Positions 21,001 to 29,522 of a DNA stretch of 48,470 nt are shown piece after piece; the first letter of the stretch is position 1, and each line of letters begins with the position of its first letter. Made by a program: the position numbers and the translations under genes. Below the pieces are notes generated by a model, which was given only the letters and a program-made list of their open reading frames with translations, was not told the DNA's origin and searched no databases. This DNA comes from Actinotignum schaalii. GTDB lineage: Bacteria; Actinomycetota; Actinomycetes; Actinomycetales; Actinomycetaceae. Location of the stretch: contig NZ_JARBHJ010000014.1 of the NCBI RefSeq assembly GCF_028864145.1, forward strand, positions 1 through 48,470, in the 5' to 3' direction.

Positions 21001-21758
21001 CCTGCTACTGCGGACATGCCACCGTCGACAACAAGGTCATGCCCACTAATAAAGCTGGCCGACTCCGATGCGAGGAAGACGCACGCACGGCCAATGTCTT
21101 GTGTATTTGCTGTTCTTCGGAGCGGAACCCCCGCCATCCAACTTTGGTAACCTGCCGGCCAACTTTCAGCCAACCTACCGTCACTATCGATGAGGCCAGG
21201 TGAAACCGAGTTAACTCGGATCCCGTATTTTCCAAATTCCAAAGCAAAATTGCGCGTCATCATTTTTACCCCGGCTTTGGAGGCATCGTAATGCGCGTGA
21301 TTCATTGCCGGAATCGATGCCTCGACCGAGGCGATGTTGATGATAGAGCCAGCTACATTCGCGTGCACCATCCGAGATGCCATCTTTTTCGAGACAATAA
21401 ACGTCCCGTTGAGATTGACATTTACTACTTGCTTCCATTGCCCGACCGTCATCTCTTCGAGCGAGATCACAGGTTGAACGCCAGCATTGTTGACGAGCAC
21501 ATCAACATTTCCACACTGTTGGAACGCTGCTTCGATCATTTCGTCAACGTCGGCTTCGGAGCAAATATCTCCAACCACCTGGAATGCAGATACGCCTATA
21601 TCACGCAGTTCTTTTGCAAGTTCATTTGCTCTGGTGCTTTCACGCAAAGAGTGCACGATGACCGAAGCACCCGCCTGCGCAAAGACATGAGCAATTCCAG
21701 AACCGAGATTCCCATCGGCTCCCGTAATCAAAACGACTTTATCTTTTAGTTCGCTCAT
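20994..21758 (-). CDS. Short-chain dehydrogenase/reductase (SDR)
   Basis: Classical SDR of 254 aa: the TGADGNLGSGIA cofactor loop (close to the usual TGxxxGxG), VDVLVNNAGVQP, catalytic Ser144, Tyr157 and Lys161 (HYDASKAG). The HSLRESTR segment after strand beta-2 has Arg/Ser rather than Asp, which favours NADP(H), a guess. It overlaps the aldolase stop by 4 nt (ATGA). In this operon the likely substrate is the aldehyde released by the aldolase (methylthioacetaldehyde, acetaldehyde or glycolaldehyde), or the sugar itself. Confidence 0.88.
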   Translation of the reverse strand: MSELKDKVVLITGADGNLGSGIAHVFAQAGASVIVHSLRESTRANELAKELRDIGVSAFQVVGDICSEADVDEMIEAAFQQCGNVDVLVNNAGVQPVISLEEMTVGQWKQVVNVNLNGTFIVSKKMASRMVHANVAGSIINIASVEASIPAMNHAHYDASKAGVKMMTRNFALEFGKYGIRVNSVSPGLIDSDGRLAESWPAGYQSWMAGVPLRRTANTQDIGRACVFLASESASFISGHDLVVDGGMSAVAGW

Positions 21759-22375
21759 GCGTGAATCAGCTCCACTCCTTCGGGGAATGCGGTCTCTTTA
21801 TCCCCGAGCAACATTGCTCGGTACGTGTTCTGAGCAGCCTGTTCTAATAGGGATGCACGCCTGAAAGCCATCTCAGGGTCTTCGCCAACCGTGCAGCAAC
21901 CGTGGTGCGCAAGTATTGCACAGTTATGTTTTTCCATCTCACGCGCAGTCTCATCGGCAAGTTCGTCCGACCCATTGGGATAATAGGGAACAACACCAAC
22001 AGACTTCACGTACAAAGCATCATCAAGCGTAAAGAACCGAATCTCGTAACCCAGAGCATTGAGTAGCACTGCCGTTTGGGGATGTAAATGGAAAACCGAA
22101 TTGACATCCGAACGGGTCCGATAGATTCTGTCATGGAGTTTCCACTCACTTGAGGGCCGAGAATCGAAAGGACCGGTTTGCCCAATTTTCATTCTCGCGA
22201 AAGATGCCGGGGTTAGTTCATCAAGCCAGGTACCCGACTTGGTAATAAAATACTCATCGGAGTCAGGGATACGCACCGAAATATTACCGCCAGATCCCAG
22301 GACTAGTCCCGAGGATACTGCAGTATGTGCGTGCCGAATCAGGCTATCCACCAACTCCTCTGTCGTCTTGTACAA
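21755..22375 (-). CDS. Class II aldolase/adducin family protein, ketose-1-phosphate aldolase
   Basis: The 206-aa protein belongs to the zinc-dependent FucA/AraD/MtnB superfamily. Metal and catalytic residues are visible: Glu77 in SSEWKLH, His96 and His98 in FHLHPQTA, and His157/158 in AILAHHG. GSGGNISVR near the N-terminus is the phosphate-site loop. Members cleave fuculose-, ribulose-, 5-deoxyribulose- or methylthioribulose-1-phosphate to DHAP and an aldehyde; MtnB is a dehydratase of the same fold. With MtnP and MtnA beside it, and no later methionine-salvage enzymes, an aldolase is more likely. The start is a TTG at 22375 with GGAGG 5 nt upstream. Confidence 0.85.
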   Translation of the reverse strand: MYKTTEELVDSLIRHAHTAVSSGLVLGSGGNISVRIPDSDEYFITKSGTWLDELTPASFARMKIGQTGPFDSRPSSEWKLHDRIYRTRSDVNSVFHLHPQTAVLLNALGYEIRFFTLDDALYVKSVGVVPYYPNGSDELADETAREMEKHNCAILAHHGCCTVGEDPEMAFRRASLLEQAAQNTYRAMLLGDKETAFPEGVELIHA

Positions 22376-22393
22376 TTTTCCTCCATGTGTTTG

Positions 22394-23167
22394 TCAACTT
22401 CTTACTCGCATCATCGAGAACTGAAAACGTCCCTCGCGGAAATACGTCTTGGCGAACAGAATCGGCAAATGATCTCTATCAAAATGCAACTGGTACAACC
22501 CTAAGAATGACTCGTCACGAGCTTCGTGTTGCATCCCAAAATCGCTCCCTACAACCGCATGTAGATCGGTCGAGGCGTATTTGATCGAGTGCCCCACAAG
22601 ATCGCATAGTGCAAAAATCGAGCCGTGTATCGACTGCACATCGAATCCAGGAGGGAAGATTCCGGCGCGTATGACTTCGAACGATACCGAAACCATCGCT
22701 TTATTCGCTTCTACTTCACGACGAGTTTCGATAACTGGTTCATCATCCTCGAGACGCAGTAGCTTTATTTCTGTTTCGGTTGCCGCACGGAGACGTTTTT
22801 CGGTATATCGAATCGTTGGATCCATCCCCGCTGACGCAATTGTCTGAGTCATCGATGTTAACTCTGAGAGGTTAGAAGCCATCACCGCTTGCACGTCAGT
22901 AACAAAGGTTCCTGAGCCCCGGCGACGAATAACTAAACCCTGAGCGGCCAACTCTTGTAATGCCGACCGCAAGGTATTTCGAGATACCCCAAGTTCCGCT
23001 GCAAGCACCGGTTCAGAGTCCAGCGCTTCGCCCGGTTCCCACTCACCCGAATGGATTCTCTTTCTTAGAACCGATGCCACTTCCGCGGCCGCACCGACAT
23101 TGGGGGCGCGTGTGACCACTGGAGTTACCGGGTTATCAGAATGCGGATAAATAGGGCTCAGAGTCAT
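22394..23167 (-). CDS. GntR-family regulator with UTRA ligand domain
   Basis: The 257-aa protein has a ~30-residue leader, then a GntR winged helix (about 27-97; EPVLAAELGVSRNTLRSALQELAAQGLVIRRRGSGTFV) and a UTRA effector domain of the HutC type (about 110-257). These repressors leave DNA when they bind a small ligand, often a substrate or phosphorylated intermediate of the neighbouring genes. The gene starts 1 nt after the cupin stop (TGATATG), inside the operon, so it should regulate itself. TTGT-N3-ACA(A/T) sites at 29425-29498 are its probable operators. Confidence 0.9.
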   Translation of the reverse strand: MTLSPIYPHSDNPVTPVVTRAPNVGAAAEVASVLRKRIHSGEWEPGEALDSEPVLAAELGVSRNTLRSALQELAAQGLVIRRRGSGTFVTDVQAVMASNLSELTSMTQTIASAGMDPTIRYTEKRLRAATETEIKLLRLEDDEPVIETRREVEANKAMVSVSFEVIRAGIFPPGFDVQSIHGSIFALCDLVGHSIKYASTDLHAVVGSDFGMQHEARDESFLGLYQLHFDRDHLPILFAKTYFREGRFQFSMMRVRS

Positions 23168-23168
23168 A

Positions 23169-23618
23169 TCATTTCCCTTCGTCGTGCTTTTGCAATGACT
23201 TTATCCCATAGGCATCCTGCATCTCCTTACTTGCGATTTCGAACCCTTCCCAAGAAAAGCCTGGGGCCATAGTTGTACCCAGGAGAGTCCACTCTCCTAG
23301 AGACATCGATCCTTGCCACACGCCAGCTTTCACCACGTGCTGAGGTCGCTGTCCTGCCCTCAAATCGTTCCCGAGTATCGTTTCCCTGCGTTCACCGCTT
23401 TCATCTATTTCGACTAGAAGCAACGGTGCCCCGGCATACCAGTGATATACCTCGGGACCGCTCAATCTGTGGAGTTCAGACCACTGATCTCCACCCACGA
23501 GGTAGTAGATCGCCGTGGAATACTCATCCGCATAGGTTTGCCGATGCAGTCCTCCTTCCTGGTCAAGCTCAGAAAGATCTAGCAGCTGTGCAATTTCCTC
23601 ACGTGTCAATGGATTCAC
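23169..23618 (-). CDS. Cupin of the DUF985 (Cupin_5) family
   Basis: The 149-aa protein has the DUF985 pattern: GGLHRQTYADE, STAIYYLVGGDQWSELHRL, VYHWYAGAPLLLVEID, and a GLGNDL-like loop followed by PQHVVKAGVWQGS and GTTMAPGFSWEGFEIA. The family has a single cupin barrel; its function is not established, although it is often called a sugar epimerase. It is not the acireductone dioxygenase of methionine salvage: the GxHxH metal motif is absent. I choose GTG 23618 because AAGGAGGAG lies 7 nt upstream; the frame extends ten more basic codons, which are the end of the permease gene in another frame. The gene overlaps that permease by 20 nt. Its position in the operon suggests work on a sugar or sugar phosphate. 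Confidence 0.8.
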   Translation of the reverse strand: MNPLTREEIAQLLDLSELDQEGGLHRQTYADEYSTAIYYLVGGDQWSELHRLSGPEVYHWYAGAPLLLVEIDESGERRETILGNDLRAGQRPQHVVKAGVWQGSMSLGEWTLLGTTMAPGFSWEGFEIASKEMQDAYGIKSLQKHDEGK

Positions 23619-24519
23619 GTTTCGTCTCCTCCTTCTTTTTCTTGACAAAATTCACTGTCGTAAGCAATAGCGCTAGCAAAGTAACGACATACGGTGCGGC
23701 ATCGGTTACCTGCGTCGGAATCCCAATTCCCTGCGCTCGGAAACCAAGCGCTTCAGCCGTACCAAAGAGGGCCGCGGCACCGAGAACCCCAATAGGATGA
23801 GAACGTGCGAGCATGACTGCCACAACCGCAATCCACCCACGCCCAGCGGACATCTCTTCAGAGAATTGCACAACGTTCCCCAATGCCAGCTGAGCACCAC
23901 CTAGTCCGCACAGGAGGCCCGAAATGATGACCGCAGCGTACTTGTACGAAACGGGATTCACGCCAAGGGTTTGTGCCGCGAGTGGCTTTTCTCCAACCCC
24001 ACGAAGCCGCAACCCAAGTGGCGTACGGAAGATAACGATCCATGCGACGAAAACAAGTACGAATGCGAGGTAGCCCAGCACCGTTTGACTGAATAGCGCA
24101 TTTCCAATCCACGGAATGTCACTGAGCAAGGGGATCGAATAGGTTTTCAATCCTACGATCCGCGGATCCACGAAGGTACCCGATGTGTGGAAAAGCCCCA
24201 CCAAAAGGAAGGAGGTGACGCCCGTCGCCAGAATATTCATAGCGACGCCAATAACGATTGGTTCCGCCCCGCGGTTGACGCTCCCATAGGCCAAGATCAA
24301 TGTAAAGACTCCCGCAGCAAACATGCCTCCCAGCGCACCCGGGAAAGCACTGCCGGTGTAATACGAAGTTGCCACCGCAAAGAAGCACCCGATCAAGAGT
24401 TGCCCCTCAAGCGCAATATTGAATATGCCTGCTTTATCGCAGATCAAACCGCCGAGCGCAGCAAACAAAATTGGAATAAGAGCTCGAACAATAGAATCGA
24501 TGAGTGCAGCATCAAACAT
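23599..24519 (-). CDS. Nucleoside ABC transporter permease (YufQ/NupQ type)
   Basis: A 306-aa permease with about eight to ten hydrophobic segments and the ALEGQLLIGCFFAVATSYYTG region of the BPD_transp_2 family. RTPLGLRLRGVGEKPLAAQTLGV is the coupling loop that contacts the ABC ATPase. It forms one half of the membrane channel of a BMP-type nucleoside importer; the other half is encoded just upstream. Start and upstream stop overlap (TAATG). Confidence 0.92.
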   Translation of the reverse strand: MFDAALIDSIVRALIPILFAALGGLICDKAGIFNIALEGQLLIGCFFAVATSYYTGSAFPGALGGMFAAGVFTLILAYGSVNRGAEPIVIGVAMNILATGVTSFLLVGLFHTSGTFVDPRIVGLKTYSIPLLSDIPWIGNALFSQTVLGYLAFVLVFVAWIVIFRTPLGLRLRGVGEKPLAAQTLGVNPVSYKYAAVIISGLLCGLGGAQLALGNVVQFSEEMSAGRGWIAVVAVMLARSHPIGVLGAAALFGTAEALGFRAQGIGIPTQVTDAAPYVVTLLALLLTTVNFVKKKKEETKRESIDT

Positions 24520-25718
24520 TACTTCTCGCCTCCTTCAGCAAAGGCGTATTTTTCGGCCTGAGATTGTGATGGCGATGTATTACCTGTCGTTTCATCATCA
24601 GGGTCTATCTTCTGCTTCTTCTTGAAGGACGGAAGCGCAACCCTGAATACGATCAAAACGATAACGACGCCCTGAATTACGGCAGCAATCTGGGGAGACA
24701 TTCCCAAACCTCGGCTCATTGAACCAGCGCCTGCCATAATGGCACCGAAGAACAACCCCGCAATAAGAACTGCGTAAGGACGGTACAGGGCTAGAAGTGC
24801 AACCATCAAGCCGGTCCATGCGTACCCGGACGATAGCAGAGCTCCGTCAATAAGACGTGTTTCGGGAGCTCCGATCGTTAGCATCACGCCAACAAGCCCG
24901 GCTATCCCACCGGACAGAGCCATAACTTGGAGGCTGAGCTTCCGCTCACTCCCACCGCCGTACCGAATGAACATTGGATTCTTGCCGTTGAGGCCGGATT
25001 CATATCCAAAAATGGTATTCCGGTTCACGTACGCCATTCCGATCACGACTAGGAGAATGATAACGAATGACCAATTCACAGAATTACCGATAGTGGAAAT
25101 GAAGTTACCTCGTCCAAGGCTTTCCGATATCGACTTGCCGAGCCCGGATTTCAAGGGGAGAAGCATGGGGATCTGAACGTCAAGAGATATCTGTTCCGAG
25201 GCAACCATCTGCGATGACTGGTCTTTCAACGGGTATCGAATCATCCACGACGCGAAGAAGCGAGCCGGATATGAGAGTAGAAGCGACGTGATGAGGATTG
25301 GTACCCCGGGCCAGAACTGCAAAACACCAGAGAGCAACGCCCAGAGCATTCCGCCGATAATGCCACCGAGAATGGCACATAGCATGACAAGCATGCCGGG
25401 ACCAGGCATATAGAGAGCCACCATGCCGCCCACTAGCCCGCCCATGATCATTTGACCTTCAGTGCCGATGTTTAGAATCCCGGATCGGAAAGCAACCGCT
25501 GTCGCCATTGCCATTCCAGTAAGAGGAATCGCTCGCTGAATTGCATTCGTCACTCCGGCAGAGGTAAGGAATGAGCCCTCTGCCATCGTTTTATAGGCAT
25601 CTGTGGGTGAATACCCCGCAGCAGCGATAAATATCGCTCCGATTATAAACGCAGCAAGAATTGACAGAGGAATCGGCCCCGCCAACCAACGCAAAGTCGC
25701 GTTCATTTTAGTCTTCAT
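24519..25718 (-). CDS. Nucleoside ABC transporter permease (YufP/NupP type)
   Basis: A 399-aa membrane protein of the BPD_transp_2 family, longer than its partner. FRSGILNIGTEGQMIMGGLVGG is the conserved EAA-like segment, and a lumenal domain of about 60 residues (SEQISLDVQIPMLLPLKSG) lies after helix 5. A charged cytoplasmic tail follows the last helix (FKKKQKIDPDDETTG). It heterodimerises with the YufQ-type permease. It overlaps the ATPase gene by 11 nt, so all transporter subunits are translationally coupled. Confidence 0.92.
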   Translation of the reverse strand: MKTKMNATLRWLAGPIPLSILAAFIIGAIFIAAAGYSPTDAYKTMAEGSFLTSAGVTNAIQRAIPLTGMAMATAVAFRSGILNIGTEGQMIMGGLVGGMVALYMPGPGMLVMLCAILGGIIGGMLWALLSGVLQFWPGVPILITSLLLSYPARFFASWMIRYPLKDQSSQMVASEQISLDVQIPMLLPLKSGLGKSISESLGRGNFISTIGNSVNWSFVIILLVVIGMAYVNRNTIFGYESGLNGKNPMFIRYGGGSERKLSLQVMALSGGIAGLVGVMLTIGAPETRLIDGALLSSGYAWTGLMVALLALYRPYAVLIAGLFFGAIMAGAGSMSRGLGMSPQIAAVIQGVVIVLIVFRVALPSFKKKQKIDPDDETTGNTSPSQSQAEKYAFAEGGEK

Positions 25719-27234
25719 TGTTTAGTACACCTCCTGCCATGAGTAGGCCCAGCTTGCTTTCAGTGGCTTCGCCAACTGGCATCTCGGCTACTATCTCGCC
25801 TTCATACATGACGGCAACGCGAGTGGATAGCGAGAGAATCTCACTGAGTTCCGCGCTAATCAGGAGAATTCCACCACCAGCATCTCGATAGTGGGTCAAC
25901 GTCGAATGGATAAACTCAATAGCTCCAATGTCAACACCACGGGTTGGCTGCTCCGCTACTAATAGTGGTGAGTTGTATTCCAATTCGCGCGCAATGAGTA
26001 TCTTTTGCAGATTTCCACCAGAAAGGGTGCCAACCGCAATACTCTCATTCGCGATCTTGACTGAGAATTTCTCAATAAGCCGTCGTGCGAAAGATGCACG
26101 GGCAGTGCGATCAATGATTCCTTTCCGTTTAGTCAATTCTTTGCTGCGATGGTGCCCCATTGCTAGATTCTCTTCAGCAGATGCATCGGGCGCCGCGCCC
26201 ACGCCTTGCCTATCTTCCGGGATATACGAAAGTCCCTTTTCGCGCCGTTTCCGCACAGTTGCTCTAGTAACATCAGATCCCGATATGGCTACTGAACCGC
26301 TCGTGATTGGAATCAGACCCGCGATGGCACTCGCTAATTCGCTTTGTCCATTTCCGGCTACTCCAGCTATTCCAAGAATTTCTCCCTCGCGAACTTCGAG
26401 CGAGAGATTACGAACTTTCGCTTGCTTTTGGGAGTCTTGAACGCAGAGGTTCTTCACCTCAAGCACCGTGCGTCCCGGAGCGAGTTGGGAGGGCGCCTGC
26501 GTAAGGTCAACATCACGCCCCGTCATCGCGTGCGTGACTGATTCCGGAGTTGCTTCAGCAGTATTCATTCGAGCTACCACTTGCCCATCTCGCAAAACAG
26601 TAACCCGATCAGAGATTTCCATAACCTCACGGAGTTTGTGGGTAATAAGAATGATCGTCTGACCCTGCTTCTTGAGCTGCCGCAAAACATCAAATAATTG
26701 GTCTGTTTCTTGCGGCGTCAACACGGCCGTTGGTTCATCCAGGATCAATACCTTCGCACCTCGATAGAGAACCTTAATGATCTCGGCGCGTTGCAGAAGA
26801 CCTACCGGCGCATCTGCTACGCGCATAAGTGGATCAACATCCAAACCAAAACGTTGCGCGTAACTTTCAACAATTTCGACAGCTTCAGACCGATTAATCA
26901 ATCCTCCGGTTGTTGGTTCCTTTCGGAACACAACATTCTCAGCAACCGTCATGGACGGGAACATCTGGAACTCTTGGAATACCATTCCAATTCCTGCCCT
27001 GATGGCATCCAGAGGGCTTGCGAAGTGGACTTCCTTCCCATCGAGGAAGATCGAACCTTCATCCGGAGTGTAAAGTCCAGACAGGATAGACATCAGGACT
27101 GATTTCCCCGCGCCGTTCTCGCCCATGAGCGCATGAATCTCACCCTTATTCACCGAAAAAGTGACGTTCTTATTCGCCTGGACACCGGGGAAGGATTTTG
27201 TGATGCCTCTCATTTCGATATCAAGCATTGGCAT
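25708..27234 (-). CDS. Nucleoside ABC transporter ATPase with two nucleotide-binding domains
   Basis: The 508-aa protein carries two ABC domains in one chain, as in YufO/NupO, RbsA and similar importers. Domain 1: Walker A GENGAGKS (about residue 40), Walker B VLILDEPTAVLTPQE, with a degenerate signature (VGLLQRAEI in place of LSGGQ). Domain 2: degenerate Walker A GVAGNGQSEL lacking the Lys, signature LSGGNLQKILIAREL, and LLVAEQPTRGVD. One functional and one degenerate site per domain is typical for this family. It energises import of nucleosides bound by the BMP lipoprotein, encoded upstream and separated from it by a hairpin. Confidence 0.93.
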   Translation of the reverse strand: MPMLDIEMRGITKSFPGVQANKNVTFSVNKGEIHALMGENGAGKSVLMSILSGLYTPDEGSIFLDGKEVHFASPLDAIRAGIGMVFQEFQMFPSMTVAENVVFRKEPTTGGLINRSEAVEIVESYAQRFGLDVDPLMRVADAPVGLLQRAEIIKVLYRGAKVLILDEPTAVLTPQETDQLFDVLRQLKKQGQTIILITHKLREVMEISDRVTVLRDGQVVARMNTAEATPESVTHAMTGRDVDLTQAPSQLAPGRTVLEVKNLCVQDSQKQAKVRNLSLEVREGEILGIAGVAGNGQSELASAIAGLIPITSGSVAISGSDVTRATVRKRREKGLSYIPEDRQGVGAAPDASAEENLAMGHHRSKELTKRKGIIDRTARASFARRLIEKFSVKIANESIAVGTLSGGNLQKILIARELEYNSPLLVAEQPTRGVDIGAIEFIHSTLTHYRDAGGGILLISAELSEILSLSTRVAVMYEGEIVAEMPVGEATESKLGLLMAGGVLNNED

Positions 27235-27252
27235 CCTCCCTTCTTACAAAAC

Positions 27253-27288
27253 TGGAGTGGGGCCGTGTAGGTTTCCAGCCCCACTCCA
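27253..27288 (-). terminator. Hairpin between the BMP and ATPase genes (attenuating terminator)
   Basis: Perfect 11-bp inverted repeat: TGGAGTGGGGC at 27253-27263 (plus strand) pairs with 27278-27288, loop 14 nt. On the minus strand it lies 6 nt after the BMP stop and is followed by AGTTTTGT. This partial terminator would let the binding protein be made in excess over the membrane subunits, as is common in ABC importers. Confidence 0.6.
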
Positions 27289-27294
27289 TTGGGA

Positions 27295-28356
27295 TTAGTT
27301 AAACTTGCCGGTTGCGTCAGGTGGCGTGATTTCGCCGTCGATAATTTTTTGCTTGATTTCCGCAAGCTTCGCAACCACATCAGGATGATCCATGACCGTG
27401 CATTGCGATTCGGCCGCACCCGGAGCGAGCGAAACAAGATCCATTCCGCCTTCTGCCAAGCCGAAGGATGAGAATGATTCAGCCTGTCCAGCATCAATCT
27501 TGTCGATAAGTTGTGGAATCAGCGAATCCATGAGTTTCAGAGTGCCGTCACCAACTCCGCCAGGAGTCAGCGGGCACTGATTCACATCTACGCCGTACCC
27601 GGTTACACCGCCACTTCCAGTCGCCTCAAAAATGCCACCGTTGGATCCGGAAGCTACCGCGAAGATATGGTCCACTCCCTGAGCAACTAAAGCAGATGCC
27701 TGCTCCTTGGCTCGTGCAGGATCGGAGAAGGGACTGTCACCGCCGATGAACAGCTGTTGGTCGGAGACCGCAGGATTGGCAGCCTTGGCTCCCGCTGCGT
27801 ACGCATCGGTGTACCGGTGAATGAACGGAATGTCCACCGCTCCGACCGAGCCTACGCGATTGCTCTTTGTGAGCAACCCCGCCTCATATCCAAGTAGATA
27901 GGCAGCTTCGTGCTCGCGGAAGACTGCACAGTACATATTTGACGGGTAGGGGCCCGGCGGGCAGTCGTCAATGTGAATGAACTTCTGGTCCGGATAACGT
28001 TCCGCATATTCGAACGCCACATCAGTGTAGGAATACGTAATCGTTACGATATAGTCAGGGTTTTCGGCAATCGCTTGATCCATATTTTGCCGGATCGAGG
28101 TCTGGTCTGAATTTCCCTCATAAACCTTGGCGGTTCCACCGTGCTTTTCGGCGGCTTTTTCAACACCAATCTTTCCTGATTCCAGGAACTTGTTTACACC
28201 GATGGGATCATTTGTCAGGTAAATATAAGTAGGGCCATCAGAACCGCCATTAGCAGTTCCGTTATCGGCGTTGTCACTTCCACCGCACCCAGTGAGTGAC
28301 AGGGCAGCGACACCTAAGATAGCCGCAAGCTTTGACTTCGCCTTTGAAGTAGCCAC
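27295..28356 (-). CDS. BMP-family nucleoside-binding lipoprotein
   Basis: The 353-aa protein has a signal peptide ending in the lipobox LTGC (Cys24), a Gly/Asp/Asn-rich linker, and a BMP (PnrA/TmpC/BmpA) periplasmic-binding domain. This family binds purine nucleosides, and some bind other nucleosides; aromatic residues stack on the base. The FIHIDDCPPG..NMYCAVFREHEAAYLLGYEAGL stretch is characteristic. It delivers nucleosides to the ABC transporter encoded downstream. Start GTG 28356 with AAGGAG. It lies 21 nt after mtnA, so isomerase and importer share a promoter. Confidence 0.93.
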   Translation of the reverse strand: MATSKAKSKLAAILGVAALSLTGCGGSDNADNGTANGGSDGPTYIYLTNDPIGVNKFLESGKIGVEKAAEKHGGTAKVYEGNSDQTSIRQNMDQAIAENPDYIVTITYSYTDVAFEYAERYPDQKFIHIDDCPPGPYPSNMYCAVFREHEAAYLLGYEAGLLTKSNRVGSVGAVDIPFIHRYTDAYAAGAKAANPAVSDQQLFIGGDSPFSDPARAKEQASALVAQGVDHIFAVASGSNGGIFEATGSGGVTGYGVDVNQCPLTPGGVGDGTLKLMDSLIPQLIDKIDAGQAESFSSFGLAEGGMDLVSLAPGAAESQCTVMDHPDVVAKLAEIKQKIIDGEITPPDATGKFN

Positions 28357-28377
28357 GCTGTTCTCCTTAGCTAATTT

Positions 28378-29400
28378 CTATTTTGTGCGAATTGGTCCGA
28401 GAGGTACCGTTGCGAGTGTTTCACCACGATCAATACGAATGACTCTCCGATCCGTGACAATAGCGGTGATATTCTCGTGCGGCGTCACGTCAAAAGCGGG
28501 ATTAATAGCTTCTGTGCCTTCAGGAGCTGTCCGGACTCCGTGGAAGTTTGCAACTTCCTCGCTACCACGATCTTCGATCTTGATATCAGCACCCGTCTTC
28601 GTCGCCATGTCGATCGTAGATTCCGGAGCCACGATAATGACCGGAAGATTCATCGCCTTAGCGCCGAGCGACAGCGAGTAAGTACCAATTTTATTAGCAG
28701 TATCACCATTAGCTGCAATGCGATCTGCGCCGGCGAAGAACGCCTGGGCAAAGCCCCGACGAAGTAGGAAAGGCCCCGCGGAATCAACAATGAGTCGGTA
28801 AGGTGCTCCCATTTGCTGGAGTTCCCACGCGGTAAGCCGCGAGCCCTGCAGAAGGGGACGAGTTTCAACGGGAAGCGCTTCCTTGAGAGTTCCTCGCTCA
28901 AACATGGTCTGGATAACACCGAGGGCGGTTCCCCGCTCCACGCACGCCAAACCACCGGTGTTGCAGACAGTCATAACCGAATGCTGCCCTTCACCAAGCA
29001 GTTCTTCCATAAGATCCGCGCCATATTGCCCCATGGAGTAACACGAAGCAATGTCCTCATCGCGAATCTTGAGAGCTTCTTCCAGAATCCTGTCTTTACC
29101 TTTACTCGCGTACTGCATAACGCGTTTAACGCCCCAGGAAAGGTTGACGGCCGTCGGACGAGCATTTGCGAGGCGATCTGCAGCATCTTCTAAGTCACTT
29201 CCGCTCAAGCCCTGTTGAGCGACTAGTGCGACACCGAGCCCTCCAGACACTCCGAGAGCGGGTGCACCGCGTACAGCCAGTCGCTTGATGTCGTCAATAA
29301 GCTCGTCAAGATCTGACACTTTTCGTACCACCAGTTCACCCGGCAGTTTCGTCTGGTCAATGAGTTCAATATGCCCATCGATCCAATCAATAGTCCTCAT
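28378..29400 (-). CDS. mtnA: S-methyl-5-thioribose-1-phosphate isomerase (MtnA family)
   Basis: Isomerises an aldose 1-phosphate (methylthioribose 1-phosphate, or 5-deoxyribose or ribose 1-phosphate in relatives) to the ketose 1-phosphate. It is related to eIF2B subunits. The 340-aa chain has the MtnA blocks: RGAPALG, NLSWGV, VCNTGG with catalytic Cys146, ETRPLLQGSRLTAWEL, and GADRIAANGDTANKIGTY with catalytic Asp226. It is the first gene of the minus-strand operon, next to the TTGT-N3-ACA operators. AAGGAGG lies upstream of ATG 29400. Its product is exactly the type of substrate used by class II aldolases such as the one in this operon. Confidence 0.92.
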   Translation of the reverse strand: MRTIDWIDGHIELIDQTKLPGELVVRKVSDLDELIDDIKRLAVRGAPALGVSGGLGVALVAQQGLSGSDLEDAADRLANARPTAVNLSWGVKRVMQYASKGKDRILEEALKIRDEDIASCYSMGQYGADLMEELLGEGQHSVMTVCNTGGLACVERGTALGVIQTMFERGTLKEALPVETRPLLQGSRLTAWELQQMGAPYRLIVDSAGPFLLRRGFAQAFFAGADRIAANGDTANKIGTYSLSLGAKAMNLPVIIVAPESTIDMATKTGADIKIEDRGSEEVANFHGVRTAPEGTEAINPAFDVTPHENITAIVTDRRVIRIDRGETLATVPLGPIRTK

Positions 29401-29424
29401 TGACTACCTCCTTCATCTTGTAAG

Positions 29425-29498
29425 TTGTTCTACAAGCCTGTCACAGCTGTGCTATCTTGTCAATAAGTTGTTCTACATCTACATCTATTGTTGGACAT
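29425..29498. promoter_or_regulatory. Three TTGT-N3-ACA(A/T) sites, probable GntR operators
   Basis: Site 1 TTGTTCTACAA (29425-29435), site 2 TTGTTCTACAT (29468-29478) and site 3 TTGTTGGACAT (29488-29498) lie in the spacer between mtnA and the divergent small gene. Sites 1 and 2 share the 14-bp direct repeat TAAGTTGTTCTACA (29421-29434 and 29464-29477). Centres are 43 and 20 bp apart, about four and two helical turns, which puts them on the same DNA face. Site 1 is also nested in CTTGTA-N8-TACAAG. HutC-type GntR repressors bind short TTGT/ACAA-type palindromes. The link to the GntR protein in the operon is inferred. Confidence 0.6.
29435..29463 (-). promoter_or_regulatory. Candidate promoter for the mtnA-importer-aldolase operon
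   Basis: A perfect TTGACA (29458-29463, minus strand) is followed after 17 nt by CAGGCT (29435-29440), a weak -10. The -10 box abuts operator 1, so a bound repressor would block it. Supported mainly by position and the perfect -35. Confidence 0.4.
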
Positions 29499-29522
29499 GT
29501 ACTCACAAGGGGGTAAGTACGT

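Noticed and set aside
21755-22375. MtnB dehydratase and the universal methionine salvage pathway
   Set aside because: No mtnC/W/X/D or transaminase nearby; the cupin lacks acireductone dioxygenase ligands. Aldolase preferred, though MtnB cannot be fully excluded by sequence.
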